The notes under the pieces are model-generated. The model was not told where the DNA came from. It saw only the letters and a program-made list of their open reading frames with translations, and did no database searches. A stretch of 64,000 nt of DNA from Roseibium aggregatum (GTDB taxonomy: Bacteria > Pseudomonadota > Alphaproteobacteria > Rhizobiales > Stappiaceae): the NCBI RefSeq assembly GCF_017309185.1, contig NZ_JAEKJZ010000002.1:124001-188000 (forward strand). Reading direction: 5' to 3'. Positions 26,419-35,554 of the stretch are shown one piece after another. The translations under genes and the position numbers were made by a program. Position 1 is the first letter of the stretch, and each line of letters starts with the position of its first letter.

Positions 26419-27363
26419 TCAGCTGTCCGAACCCGCGCCGTCCTCCCAGCGCAGGCGTGATCCGTCTGACACCTCGACGATCTCCTCGATGGCGAACGTC
26501 ACGGTGCGGGAGGCCATCGCCTCTCCGCTGTCCTCATCCAGACCGAAATCGATCCGGGCCCGCCCCGTCAGTTGCAGGAGCCTGCCCGCGCTGAAATCGA
26601 TGAACAAAAGCCCCGCGCGCGGATCGAGCAGGATGTTGCCGAGCGTGTTGTAGAACCTGTTCCCCGCGAAATCCGGAAAACGGATCTCCCGTGGGGTTAC
26701 CACCTCGACAAATCCCGGTTCGCCGCCGCGATGGGACACATCCATCCCGAACGTCCTGTCCTCCTCCCCGCTGCTTTCCGCGTCACGATAACCCGAGGCG
26801 ATGAAGAACGTGTCCGCGGCCGCGATCCAGGACATCTGCGCCTCATTGAGGTCTTTCCCGCGCCGGGACGACGGCGACAGCGGGGTTTCCACCCGCGTGT
26901 GCCGGCGTTCGCGGATATGTTGCGGGCAATTCCCGAAGGACTGGTCGACGGCAAGCGTGAGGGCTCCGTCTGCGGCGGGAAGGACGCGGCCGTTGACCCG
27001 GTTCCGGCGCCGCGTTGCCGGCTCGATCCCCAGGACGCCCAGATCCGCCCCCAACGCGAATCCCTCTTCCAGGGCATCGCCGGAGACCGGCCGGGCGGCG
27101 ATCCTCAGCCGCGTTGCCTCGGGCGACGTGACGAACCCTTCGTCGCCTTCCAGTAGCGTGGCCCACGGGCGGCCGGCCCGGTCGCGGGCAGAGACGACAA
27201 CAAACGGGAGAGCTGAAAAGAACTCCCGGTGCTGATCCGGCATGAAACCGCGGATGGCCCGGCCGGCCCAGGATTCCACATCCCGCGCTCCAAGCCTTTC
27301 CTGTATCCGCCGTTCGCCGCGGTGAAACGGCGAAGGGCCGGTCGGTCTGTTTCTTTCAAACAT
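26419..27363 (-). CDS. Pyridoxamine 5'-phosphate oxidase-like FMN-binding protein
   Basis: The 314-residue protein has a split-barrel flavin fold twice. SALPFVVVSARDRAGRPWATLLEGDEGFV begins the first part and SWIAAADTFFIASGYRD with GFVEVVTPREIRFPDFAGNRFYNTLGNILLDPRAGLLFIDFSAGRLLQLTGRARI forms the second. The latter is typical of PPOX proteins that bind FMN and act as oxidases or reductases of small compounds. The C-terminus lacks a ferredoxin domain. It follows a glutathione transferase gene, 85 bases downstream on the same strand. ATG 27363 is preceded by GAGAGGA. Confidence 0.88.
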   Translation of the reverse strand: MFERNRPTGPSPFHRGERRIQERLGARDVESWAGRAIRGFMPDQHREFFSALPFVVVSARDRAGRPWATLLEGDEGFVTSPEATRLRIAARPVSGDALEEGFALGADLGVLGIEPATRRRNRVNGRVLPAADGALTLAVDQSFGNCPQHIRERRHTRVETPLSPSSRRGKDLNEAQMSWIAAADTFFIASGYRDAESSGEEDRTFGMDVSHRGGEPGFVEVVTPREIRFPDFAGNRFYNTLGNILLDPRAGLLFIDFSAGRLLQLTGRARIDFGLDEDSGEAMASRTVTFAIEEIVEVSDGSRLRWEDGAGSDS

Positions 27364-27448
27364 GGGACAGAATCCTCTCGTTGAGCGGAAAACGGACCGG
27401 GAGTTCTCCCGGTCGCCAGGTACGGGTTTCAAGGCGCGTTTAGCGCCT

Positions 27449-28069
27449 TCAGGCGGCGAGACCCGCCTTGGTCGCCGGCATGGCCACGAACCCCGGAAGG
27501 GCCTCGATGCGTGCCAGCAGGGCACGAATGTTCGGATAAGGATCCAGGGAAACATTTCCCTCCGGTGCATGCGCCGTGTAGCTGTAGAGCGCGACATCGG
27601 CGATGGTCGGACGATCTCCGACGAGCCAGGCACGACCGTCCAGATAGGTCTCCAAATAGTCGAAGGCTGTCTTCGCGACGGTCTTGGCGCGCTCCGGATC
27701 GAGCGGACTGCCGAACACGTTTATCAGCCGCGCGGCCCCGGGGCCGTTGGCGAGTTCCCCTGCGGCAAAAGCCAGAAACCGGTGGACTTCCGCTTCCTGA
27801 AAGGGATCCGACGGCAACCAGTCCGGTGCATATTTCTTCGCCAGGTAGACCAGGATCGCATGGGAATCGGCCAGCACCGTCGCGCCGTCCTCGATAACCG
27901 GGACCCGGCCCTGAGGATTGAGCTTAAGGAACGGGTCCCGCTTGTGTTCTCCGGCGCGCAGATCGACCTCGACCAGTTCGTAGTCGAGCCCGGTCAGGCT
28001 CGAGAACAGTTCAACCCGATGGCAATGGCCCGACAAGGGAAAACGGTGGATCTTGATCGTTTTGGACAT
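27449..28069 (-). CDS. Glutathione S-transferase
   Basis: The 206-residue protein shows the thioredoxin-like N-terminal domain: IHRFPLSGHCHRVELFSSL, KLNPQGRVPVIEDGATVLADSHAILVYLAKKY, in which V-P-V and D-S-H give the glutathione-site cis-Pro and Asp/Ser contacts. The helical C-terminal domain has DYLETYLDGRAWLVGDRPTIADVALYSYT, the N-capping box of GSTs. ATG 28069 is chosen from the family start. It is divergent from a LysR gene that probably controls it. Confidence 0.93.
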   Translation of the reverse strand: MSKTIKIHRFPLSGHCHRVELFSSLTGLDYELVEVDLRAGEHKRDPFLKLNPQGRVPVIEDGATVLADSHAILVYLAKKYAPDWLPSDPFQEAEVHRFLAFAAGELANGPGAARLINVFGSPLDPERAKTVAKTAFDYLETYLDGRAWLVGDRPTIADVALYSYTAHAPEGNVSLDPYPNIRALLARIEALPGFVAMPATKAGLAA

Positions 28070-28246
28070 GTTGGCTTCCTTCTCGCTTCGAAAGGTCATG
28101 GAGGGGCCGGATCACTCGCTCGCCGGCCACCGACCGCAATATGGTGAGAGACCGGGATGGAAAAAATCTTCGATTTCATTCAATGATTATGTACATTTTG
28201 GAGATAAAAACCGACCGTTGCTCTGAATAGCCGAGAGCCTTCAAAG
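28070..28246. promoter_or_regulatory. Divergent promoter region between GST and LysR genes
   Basis: A 177-base gap between divergent genes contains an AT-rich core at about 28160-28215 (including TTCATTCAATGATTATG). LysR proteins usually bind such shared regions at T-N11-A sites and activate the divergent gene. No exact site is assigned. Confidence 0.5.
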
Positions 28247-29152
28247 ATGGACAGGATTGAAACCATCCGCGCCTTCGTCGCGGTTGCTCAGGAAAACTCC
28301 TTCACGGCAGCCGGCCGAAGGCTGGGCCTGTCGACCAAACTTGTCAGCAAATACGTCCGCCACCTTGAACAACGGCTGGAGACCCAGCTCTTCAATCGCA
28401 CCACCCGAAGCGTCGCCCTCACCGACGTCGGGATATCCTATCTGGAGCGCTGCCGGCCGATCCTGGACCAGATTGACGATCTGGATTCCCTGGTCAGGGA
28501 ACGCCAGAGCGCCCTGGCGGGCCCCATCCGGCTGACGGCGCCGACCGGGTTTGGCAGCACCCGCCTTACCGAAGCGCTCGTGCCGTTCCTGCAGGAGCAT
28601 CCGCAGATCGAGCTCGCCATGAAACTGACCGACACCCGTGTTGCACTGATCGAGGAAGGTCTGGATCTTGCGATCCGGATCGGTTCGCTCCCGGATTCGA
28701 CCTTGATCGCACGCAAGCTCAGCGACATGCCGATGGTTCTGTGCGCCTCTCCGGACTATCTGGAACGCCGCGGCCGGCCGGAAGACCCGGAGGCGCTCGC
28801 CGCCCACAGTTGCCTCGCCGACAGCAACCAGCCGGAACAAAATGTCTGGCGGATCCGCTCCCAGGGCAAGGAACATGTCCTGAAACTCGACGCGGCGATC
28901 CAGTGCAACGCCCCGGGCGCGCTCGCCACGATGGCGCTCGGCGGCCTGGGCATTGCCCGCTCTCCGCTCTACGCGGTGGAGAACCATCTTGAAGCCGGGC
29001 GCCTCGAGCCGGTTCTGCCGGACTGCGAGACAACCGTTCTCGGCGTCTACGCGCTTTATCCGCCAAACCGTCATCTCAGCCGGCGGCTAAGGGCCCTGAT
29101 CGATCATCTCGCCGGTGAGTTCGGCATGCGCTGGTCGCCGGGGCTCCCGTAG
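28247..29152 (+). CDS. LysR family transcriptional regulator
   Basis: The 301-residue protein has the LysR helix-turn-helix at the N-terminus (IETIRAFVAVAQENSFTAAGRRLGLSTKLVSKYVRHLEQRL), then LFNRTTRSVALTDVG, the end of the DNA-binding part. The effector domain starts GPIRLTAPTGFGSTRL. It is divergent from the glutathione transferase gene, so it most likely regulates the GST-flavoprotein pair in response to an electrophile or oxidant (inference). Confidence 0.92.
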   Translation: MDRIETIRAFVAVAQENSFTAAGRRLGLSTKLVSKYVRHLEQRLETQLFNRTTRSVALTDVGISYLERCRPILDQIDDLDSLVRERQSALAGPIRLTAPTGFGSTRLTEALVPFLQEHPQIELAMKLTDTRVALIEEGLDLAIRIGSLPDSTLIARKLSDMPMVLCASPDYLERRGRPEDPEALAAHSCLADSNQPEQNVWRIRSQGKEHVLKLDAAIQCNAPGALATMALGGLGIARSPLYAVENHLEAGRLEPVLPDCETTVLGVYALYPPNRHLSRRLRALIDHLAGEFGMRWSPGLP

Positions 29153-29288
29153 TGCCAAAGGGCGTTGCCGCAGGGCGACCGATGGGCTATCAGGAAATCA
29201 GGCACCGTCCTGACCCAGCGGCTACGCTCCGGCAAACCGGCACCGACCGGTCCCCGTGGACACCGCAATCCGCACGACAGGATAAGGA

Positions 29289-29666
29289 ATGCCTTCAATT
29301 TCTCCCGATACCCAATATCTCGGCCGCATCGCTGCAACGCTCGGCGTCACGGATATCGACCGCTCTTTCAGGATCTACCAGTCGGTTTTCGGCTTCGAAA
29401 AAGTCTTCGAAAACGGCGACCCGGTCGGTTTCATGATCCTGAAAAAGGACGAGGCCGAACTGCACCTGACCCTGCAAAAAGGCTACAAGGCCCCACCGTT
29501 CAATCAGGCGCACATGCTGGTCGCCGACGCGGAAGGCGCCTTTCAAGCCTGCCGTGAACATGGCTTGAGGATCATCCGGAACCTTCAGGACAAGGACTAC
29601 GGCCTGCGCGCCTTCGTTTTCGCCGACCCTGACGGCAACCGGATTGACGTGGGCCAGTCCATCTGA
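29289..29666 (+). CDS. VOC family protein
   Basis: The 125-residue single-domain protein starts YLGRIAATLGVTDIDRSFRIYQSVFGFEKVFENGDP and ends RAFVFADPDGNRIDVGQSI. This is a standard glyoxalase/bleomycin-resistance unit. The His ligand position near QAHMLVADAE and the final D-V suggest a modified metal site. ATG 29289 follows AGGATAAGG. It precedes the GFA gene on the same strand. Confidence 0.88.
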   Translation: MPSISPDTQYLGRIAATLGVTDIDRSFRIYQSVFGFEKVFENGDPVGFMILKKDEAELHLTLQKGYKAPPFNQAHMLVADAEGAFQACREHGLRIIRNLQDKDYGLRAFVFADPDGNRIDVGQSI

Positions 29667-29741
29667 CGCTGAAAAGACGGTGCAGAATGCTCGCATCGTC
29701 GTTCCGCCCGCCGGAAGGACTGGCAAGAGGAAGGACGAAAC

Positions 29742-30137
29742 ATGCTTGAGGGAACCTGTCATTGCGGCGCGGTTGTCTGGCACCTGAACGCAAGGCCTCA
29801 ATCGATCACGGCCTGCAACTGCACCGTCTGCCGTCGCTACGGAGTTTTATGGGCCTACGGCCACATCGGCCACGATATCCATGTCGAAGGGAAGACCGCC
29901 TCCTACCGGCGCAAGGACGGCGGTGACATCGACTTTCACTTCTGCGCGACATGCGCCAGCGTTACCCACTATGTCGGCAGGATCGCCGACAGGCACGGCC
30001 GCTACCGGACGGCGGTCAACATGCGCCTGACCGATCCCGACGGGATCGCCGGTCTGCCCATTCGCCACTTCGATGGTCTGGACACATTCAACGAGCTGCC
30101 CCGGGACGGCAGGACCGTTCGGGACATGTGGTTCTGA
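29742..30137 (+). CDS. GFA family (glutathione-dependent formaldehyde-activating-like) protein
   Basis: The 131-residue protein starts LEGTCHCGAVVWHL and has ITACNCTVCRRYGVLWAYG, then FHFCATCASVTHYV. These C-x-C and C-x2-C clusters are the zinc sites of GFA proteins, which bind glutathione adducts. ATG 29742 has AGGAAGGA at good spacing. It may form an operon with the VOC gene 75 bases upstream. Confidence 0.9.
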   Translation: MLEGTCHCGAVVWHLNARPQSITACNCTVCRRYGVLWAYGHIGHDIHVEGKTASYRRKDGGDIDFHFCATCASVTHYVGRIADRHGRYRTAVNMRLTDPDGIAGLPIRHFDGLDTFNELPRDGRTVRDMWF

Positions 30138-30155
30138 ACGGAAGAGCCTTGCGTC

Positions 30156-31157
30156 TCAGGCGACCTTGTCCATCAGCGGATGAAGCGCCGGATGAATGTT
30201 CGGGCTCTCTTGACGGATGAAGCGCAACAGCGCCCTTTCGTTCTCGTGCAGGACACCGTCACGGCCAATCCTGTCCACGAGCCAGGCGGCCTCGTCTTCC
30301 GTGACCACTTCGTTGATGGCGATCTCCGCTTCCATGGCCGCTCCTCTTGCGGCAAAGGGATCCGGCCGCTCCCGGTAAGCGTCGCGGACGCCGCCAAGTC
30401 CCCCGCCAAACATCTTGCCGAAGAAACCGCTGATCCCGCCCTCGTAACCGCCGGGCTGGTTAAGCCAGTCCTCCCTTGCAAGCGCGACCTCGCGCGGCGG
30501 CGGTGTGAAGCCGGACAAGGCCATCAGGTAGCTGGCGACCGCTTTCGCAAACAACTCCGACCACGCCGGTGCGTTTTCCGCTTCGAGCGTCGCATCGTTC
30601 AGGTCGAACAGAACCTCCGCTTCCGGACGGGAAATCGCGACGCCGCCGCATCCGGCGCCCGCATAAAGCACCCGTCGGAGCAATTCAACTTCGCCGTCGC
30701 AGATCACGCCCGGCTTCAGCTGAGCGCCGCCGCGGGTCGCGCCCTCGCCTCTCAGAACCAGCTTCGCGACGGCGCGCAGCGCGAAGATCTCCAGCTCCTG
30801 CGGGGCTTCGCGGGCTTTTTCGAGCACGTGCAGAACCGCATCGAGCTCCGTCCGCGAACAAACGCGGCCGTCATACGTGATCTGGCCGATCAACCAGGCG
30901 GCATTGTCCTCCGAGACATAGCCCGCCGGCCTCGCCTGATGCACCAGAATGTCTCCGACCGCCTCCGGAAAGAGTTCGTACCAGGTCTCGGCGTAAGTCA
31001 GAGCCGCATTGTTCAAGGTAAACAGGGAAGCCCCTTCGTCCAGCGACACCGCCATGTCGCCGTAAATGTAGCGGCGCAAGGTAACGACATCGTCTTCGCT
31101 GACGTGCCCCGCGGCAATCCGGTCGGCGGTAAAGTCCAGCAAGGTCGGCTTGGTCAT
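30156..31157 (-). CDS. Unknown protein with four internal repeats
   Basis: The 333-residue protein contains four similar units. Each begins with a pattern like VSEDDVVTLRRYIYGD, VSEDNAAWLIGQITYDG, CDGEVELLRRVLYAG or VTEDEAAWLVDRIGRDG. The first three units end in an element such as EGASLFTLNNA, ELDAVLHVLEKA or EAEVLFDLNDA, and the last unit ends ERALLRFIRQES. A glycine-rich linker (SGFFGKMFGGGLGG) precedes the last unit. The spacing resembles degenerate EF-hand or TerB-like helical pairs, but I do not recognise a named family. ATG 31157 follows GGGGGA. It converges with the GFA gene, 18 bases away. Confidence 0.8.
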   Translation of the reverse strand: MTKPTLLDFTADRIAAGHVSEDDVVTLRRYIYGDMAVSLDEGASLFTLNNAALTYAETWYELFPEAVGDILVHQARPAGYVSEDNAAWLIGQITYDGRVCSRTELDAVLHVLEKAREAPQELEIFALRAVAKLVLRGEGATRGGAQLKPGVICDGEVELLRRVLYAGAGCGGVAISRPEAEVLFDLNDATLEAENAPAWSELFAKAVASYLMALSGFTPPPREVALAREDWLNQPGGYEGGISGFFGKMFGGGLGGVRDAYRERPDPFAARGAAMEAEIAINEVVTEDEAAWLVDRIGRDGVLHENERALLRFIRQESPNIHPALHPLMDKVA

Positions 31158-31259
31158 GAAGTCCCCCATAAAAGTGACAAGAGACCCTAGCCGCAAAATC
31201 TTGATATTCCCGTAACGGGAGACCGGATTGACGCAAGGACTTGAACGCGCGGCAACGAA

Positions 31260-31290
31260 GAAAGGGAGCCGGAAAGGAACCGGCTCCCTT
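31260..31290 (-). terminator. Terminator after the EF-hand gene
   Basis: The stem AAGGGAGCCGG / CCGGCTCCCTT with a 7-base loop lies 80 bases past the EF-hand stop at 31371. On the minus strand it is followed by a TTTCTTCGTTG stretch, so it can end the leftward transcript before the next gene. Confidence 0.65.
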
Positions 31291-31370
31291 ATCGTTTCCC
31301 CGCTCATTGGGGGTGTTCTGGGCGGGAAAACGTCTCCGGCCGTGGGCTTAGCCGAAGAGAGCGAGTGCCG

Positions 31371-32459
31371 TCAGCCGCGCTTGTGCCAGCCTTTGCCACC
31401 CTTTTTACCGCCACGGCCCTTGAAGTCGGCATCGGTGATCACACCGTCGCCGTTACGGTCAAGCCGTTTCATCATGCGTTCCGTGCGCGCGCCGTGTTCC
31501 TCTGCGCTGATGCCGAGGCTGCCATCAGTGTCCATGCGCTGGAACATGCCGACCACGCGATCTTCATTGATGGCCAGCCACAGGGGACCGAAGTCTTCCA
31601 GAGTGAAGGAACCGGACCCGTTGGTATCGGCAAGCGCGAAAAGCTCCCCTTTCCGGGTGTCGAATTCCTCACGGGTCACCTTGCCGTCGCCATCCGTGTC
31701 AAACACGCCCAGGACCATTCGGGCCGATCCGCCATGGCCATGACGCCCGGAGAAGTGATCCCGGCCCGGACCGCGCCGGCCCCAGCCTTCGCCACGCGGG
31801 CCACCGCGTTCCTTGTGCTCCGCACGCTGGCCGCGGCGTTCGCCGCGCGGACCGTCACGGTCGTCGTCGTCAGCACGCTTGCCGCCGCGCTTTTCGCCCG
31901 GGCCGCGCGGACCACGATCGTCGTCGTCACGCATGCCGGGGCCGCGACCACCATGGACGCGTTCAAGCGTACCGTTGCCGTCCCGGTCCAACCGGCTGAA
32001 CAGACGGTTCGCCGCCAGGTCCGTCTCTTCCTTGGTCACGTTGCCGTCGCCGTCCTTGTCCAGGAACTGAAAGCCGCGGACCATGAAGTCCCTGGAGCGG
32101 TCCAGGAACTGGACCTGGAATTCCTCAAGGGAGATTTCCCCGTCGCTGTTACTGTCCGCGGCGGCGAAATGGGCCTCACGGCCTTCCTTGATCTCCGCTT
32201 CGGTGATGATGCCGTCGCTGTCCAGGTCAAAGCGGTCGAACAGACGCTCGCCGGCAAACATGCCACGGCCCGGCCCAAAGCCGAAACCTCCGCGTTCGCC
32301 CATCATGGCAAAACGTTTTCCGGCGATCTGTTGAGCGCTCTGTTCTCTCTGCCCTGAGGCAGCGCCCCCCTGCGCCGATGCGGGAAGGGTGGTGTAAAGC
32401 GCGGTTCCGGCAAGGCTCGCGGCAAGAACGGCGACACCAAACTTTCTGAACGGGTTCAT
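31371..32459 (-). CDS. Exported calcium-binding protein with eight EF-hand loops
   Basis: The 362-residue protein has a signal peptide ending PASAQ. It carries eight EF-hand-like loops: DLDSDGIITEAE, DSNSDGEISLEE, DKDGDGNVTKEE, DRDGNGTLERVH, DTDGDGKVTREE, DTNGSGSFTLED, DTDGSLGISAEE and DRNGDGVITDAD. A charged Gly/Arg/Asp-rich linker (about residues 180-250, with DDDD tracts) separates the first four from the last four. It probably binds Ca2+ in the periplasm or outside the cell. It is divergent from a two-component system. ATG 32459 follows GAGGAG. Confidence 0.92.
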   Translation of the reverse strand: MNPFRKFGVAVLAASLAGTALYTTLPASAQGGAASGQREQSAQQIAGKRFAMMGERGGFGFGPGRGMFAGERLFDRFDLDSDGIITEAEIKEGREAHFAAADSNSDGEISLEEFQVQFLDRSRDFMVRGFQFLDKDGDGNVTKEETDLAANRLFSRLDRDGNGTLERVHGGRGPGMRDDDDRGPRGPGEKRGGKRADDDDRDGPRGERRGQRAEHKERGGPRGEGWGRRGPGRDHFSGRHGHGGSARMVLGVFDTDGDGKVTREEFDTRKGELFALADTNGSGSFTLEDFGPLWLAINEDRVVGMFQRMDTDGSLGISAEEHGARTERMMKRLDRNGDGVITDADFKGRGGKKGGKGWHKRG

Positions 32460-32783
32460 GTCAACAACTCCTCGGTTGGTTGATGCGTGGTTGGCGTTTC
32501 TCACGCTCCCGATGCGCTAGGCGAAGGATCTGTCCGCAGCCCCGCTCAGCGCATGGGGAGCGTGTGAAACGCAGGCTATAGGTAGGAGGCAATTGTCGCA
32601 GGAATACCGCCGGTAAGGGCTCCAAGTGTCGCCATCTGTCCCTTGGGACTTCACCGACACAGTTTGTTACAAGTTCGGCTCGCACAGGGAGGGTGCTGTT
32701 ATTATTTTAGCCGTAGAAACCAAAAGACTGACGTCCGTCTCCGGCTCCCACGCCGGTTTCGGGCAGGAACACTGGAGCACAAG
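32460..32783. promoter_or_regulatory. Divergent promoter region, EF-hand gene and two-component operon
   Basis: A 324-base gap between divergent starts holds no gene. An AT-rich segment GTTATTATTTTAG at 32697-32709 is a candidate -10 region for the rightward operon. The response regulator may bind here to control both sides. Confidence 0.5.
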
Positions 32784-33512
32784 GTGAGCGATCCAAGCCC
32801 GCATATCCTGGTCGTGGACGACCATCGCGACATCCGCGAGACCCTGGCCCGCTATCTGATCAAGAACGGTTTGCGCGCCACCGCCGCCGAAAACGCCGCC
32901 GCCGCCCGCAAGGTCCTGAAGGTCGCCTCGATCGATCTCGTGGTGCTCGACATCATGATGCCGGGCGAGGACGGCCTGTCGCTGTGCCGCCATCTGGTGG
33001 AAACAGGATCGATGCCCGTCATCCTGCTGACCGCAATGGCGGAAGACACCGACCGTGTGATCGGGCTTGAAATCGGCGCGGACGATTATGTGACCAAGCC
33101 GTTCAATCCGAGGGAACTGCTGGCGCGCATCCGCGCGGTCCTGCGCCGGACCTCACTGGTTCCCAAGGAGCGCGACCCCATCGATCAGGAAAAACTGTCT
33201 TTCGACGGCTGGTCCCTGAACGTATCGCGGCGCGAACTGATCGATCCGGACAACAACTCCGTCGCCCTTTCCAGCGGCGAATTCCAGTTGCTGTGCGCCT
33301 TCCTGAAACGACCCAAAATGGTTTTGAACCGGGACCAGCTGCTCGATCTGACCACGGGGCGCACACCCGCGGTCTTTGATCGCTCCATCGACAATCAGGT
33401 GTCGCGTTTGCGGCGGAAGATCGAAGCCGATCCCAAAGACCCGAAGCTGATAAAAACCGTCTGGGGCGGAGGCTACATGTTCACCGCCGACGTGAAAGAC
33501 GGGCTTGAATGA
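32784..33512 (+). CDS. OmpR-family response regulator
   Basis: The 242-residue protein has a receiver domain with ILVVDDHRDIRE (acidic pair), LVVLDIMMPGEDG (phosphoacceptor Asp about residue 55), ILLTAMAEDTDR and DDYVTKPFNPREL (Lys). The winged-helix output domain covers about 140-235 and ends RSIDNQVSRLRRKIEADPKDPKLIKTVWGGGYMF. GTG 32784 is preceded by GGAGCACAAG. The stop overlaps the sensor kinase start by 4 bases. Confidence 0.95.
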   Translation: MSDPSPHILVVDDHRDIRETLARYLIKNGLRATAAENAAAARKVLKVASIDLVVLDIMMPGEDGLSLCRHLVETGSMPVILLTAMAEDTDRVIGLEIGADDYVTKPFNPRELLARIRAVLRRTSLVPKERDPIDQEKLSFDGWSLNVSRRELIDPDNNSVALSSGEFQLLCAFLKRPKMVLNRDQLLDLTTGRTPAVFDRSIDNQVSRLRRKIEADPKDPKLIKTVWGGGYMFTADVKDGLE

Positions 33513-34954
33513 AAACGTCCAGACCAAACAAGAAGCTTCTGACCTTCCTGTGGCCGAAGTCCTTGGCGTCCCAACTGATCGTGCTTCTGGTGCTGGCCAT
33601 CGTCGCGGCGCAGGCGTTGAGCGTCTGGATCTTTCACGACGAACGCCGGATCGCGCTCGTCGCGGCGGCCAGGGACAATCTCCTGATGCGCGCCGTCTCC
33701 GTCGCAAGCCTTCTTGAAGAAATGCCGCCCGCCCTCCAGGACAGGTTGTTGACGGCCAGCAGCAGCCGGAATGCCGTGTTCTGGCTGAACGCGACGCCCT
33801 TTGCGCCGGAACCCGGTCAGTCCCGGTTCGAAGAAAAGCTTCAGTCGATCGTCGCCAGGAACCTGCAGGACGGACATATCGTCCATGTCAACGTCCTCGC
33901 CGACGAAAAGCGAGGCTTGCGCAAGAAAGATGACGACGATGACGATGACGACGCCCGTGACTGGAGAAAGGTGCCCAAGCACGAGCGACAGGCGAAATTG
34001 CGCAAGGCATTGCGCAAGGCGGAGGATCTCAGGCTTTCCATAAGGATCTCGGACGGCCGCTGGCTCAACATCGCCACCAGCTACCGCCCGCCGCGCATTC
34101 CCTTCATTCCAATTCTGGTTCAGCTGCTGCTGACCGTAATCGCCACGGGACTGATCGTCGGATTCGTTATCAGACGGGTGACCCGGCCACTCAAGGAGCT
34201 TGCGGTCTCGGCGGAGAAATTCGGACGCGGCGAAGACCCTGTACCGCTTGAACCCAGCGGCCCGGGTGAAGTGCAGGCGTTGACCCATACATTCAACAAC
34301 ATGCGCGACCGCCTGAGCCGGTTCGTGAAGGATCGCACACGCATGCTGGCCGCCATCAGTCACGATCTCAGGACCCCGATCACCTCGCTGCGGCTCAGGG
34401 CCGAGTTCATCGAAGACGACGAAAACCGGGAAAAGATAATCGAGACACTCGACGAAATGGCTGCCATGACGGAAGCCACCTTGCGCTTCGCCCGCGACGA
34501 GGCTCAGACGGAAGCAGCGCAGAACGCCGATCTCGGCGCGATCCTGGAAAGCGTTGCCGGCGACCAGCAGGACCTTGGCAACGACTGCGCGGTCGACCTT
34601 GACGAGCGGATCGTTCTGCCCTGCCGCCCGGTCGCCCTGAAACGCGCGCTGCGCAATCTCATCGAAAACGGCATCCGCTACGGTGAAAGCGTAACCGCCA
34701 GCCTGTCGAAGGAAAGCGGCGAAGCAGTCATCCGCATTTCGGACAAGGGACCTGGCATTCCCGAAGACCGTCTGAAGGACGTGTTCGAACCTTTCGTGCG
34801 CCTTGAGGAGTCCCGCAGCGAGGAAACCGGCGGCATCGGCCTGGGACTGGCGATCACCCGCTCGATCATCCATGCCCACGGTGGCACGATCACGCTCAGA
34901 AACCGTGATGAAGGCGGGCTCGAGGCGGAAGTCCGGCTGCCGTTATCGCAATAG
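33509..34954 (+). CDS. Sensor histidine kinase with eight-aspartate periplasmic tract
   Basis: The 481-residue kinase has two membrane segments (about 21-44 and 196-220) enclosing a periplasmic domain. That domain contains the run KKDDDDDDDDARDW at about residue 142-155. A HAMP domain (RVTRPLKELAVSAEKFGRGED) follows, then the H box AAISHDLRTPITSLRL, the N box LRNLIENGIRYG, and the G boxes RISDKGPGIPEDR and GGIGLGLAIT. The acidic tract could sense Ca2+ or other cations, or cationic peptides. The divergent gene encodes an EF-hand protein, which favours calcium. That is an inference. Confidence 0.93.
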   Translation: MKTSRPNKKLLTFLWPKSLASQLIVLLVLAIVAAQALSVWIFHDERRIALVAAARDNLLMRAVSVASLLEEMPPALQDRLLTASSSRNAVFWLNATPFAPEPGQSRFEEKLQSIVARNLQDGHIVHVNVLADEKRGLRKKDDDDDDDDARDWRKVPKHERQAKLRKALRKAEDLRLSIRISDGRWLNIATSYRPPRIPFIPILVQLLLTVIATGLIVGFVIRRVTRPLKELAVSAEKFGRGEDPVPLEPSGPGEVQALTHTFNNMRDRLSRFVKDRTRMLAAISHDLRTPITSLRLRAEFIEDDENREKIIETLDEMAAMTEATLRFARDEAQTEAAQNADLGAILESVAGDQQDLGNDCAVDLDERIVLPCRPVALKRALRNLIENGIRYGESVTASLSKESGEAVIRISDKGPGIPEDRLKDVFEPFVRLEESRSEETGGIGLGLAITRSIIHAHGGTITLRNRDEGGLEAEVRLPLSQ

Positions 34955-34971
34955 CGATTGAAACGGTGCGA

Positions 34972-35397
34972 TTACTTCCGTCGCGAGACCAAAGCGCCCT
35001 CGAAAGTGGCATCGTCGACCGCTTCCAGCCACTCGGCCGCCACCCCGTCCTGCGCTTCCTGGATTGCCAGGTGAACCATACCCGTGTTCGGTCCCGCGCC
35101 ATGCCAATGCTTGAGACCGGGTGGGATCCAGACGACGTCGCCCGGCAGGATGGACAACTTGTCCTGTCCCCACACCTGGATGAAGCCGGCGCCCTCCAGA
35201 ACATGAAGGGTCTGGCCGAGCGGGTGGGTATGCCAGTGGGTACGTGCCTTCGGCTCGAAGGCGACCCGCAGGGCCATGACGCGCGCCGGCGCGGGGGCCT
35301 CGATCACCGGGTCCTGCCACACGGTTCCGGTGAAATACTCCGGATTGGCCCGTTTCGTCGGACGGGACCCGGCTTCGTAAACGGTCAGCACACTCAC
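34972..35397 (-). CDS. Cupin-domain protein
   Basis: The 141-residue single cupin has motif 1 as FEPKARTHWHTHPLGQTLHVLEGAG (His-His-x-His and Glu-like ligand) and motif 2 as PGDVVWIPPGLKHWHGAGP. It resembles quercetinase/YgiW-type small cupins sometimes annotated as carboxymuconolactone-decarboxylase-associated cupins. Start GTG 35397 follows AAAGGAG. Substrate unknown. It converges with the kinase gene, with 17 bases between. Confidence 0.88.
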   Translation of the reverse strand: MSVLTVYEAGSRPTKRANPEYFTGTVWQDPVIEAPAPARVMALRVAFEPKARTHWHTHPLGQTLHVLEGAGFIQVWGQDKLSILPGDVVWIPPGLKHWHGAGPNTGMVHLAIQEAQDGVAAEWLEAVDDATFEGALVSRRK

Positions 35398-35554
35398 GGC
35401 GTCTCCTTTCCAGTCTCATCGATCGCGGTTCCATGACGGAGGTCCACCTTGTCAATTGATCAAGACAACACCCGAAATGGCAAGACTTATTCAGACGAAT
35501 GTATCCTGGAACGCATAGCGCTGACAGAACCGGGCGGTTCCGAATGTCCCGGTC

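Noticed and set aside
33473..34879. A 468-codon open frame on the minus strand
   Set aside because: It is opposite the histidine kinase, which has all kinase boxes.
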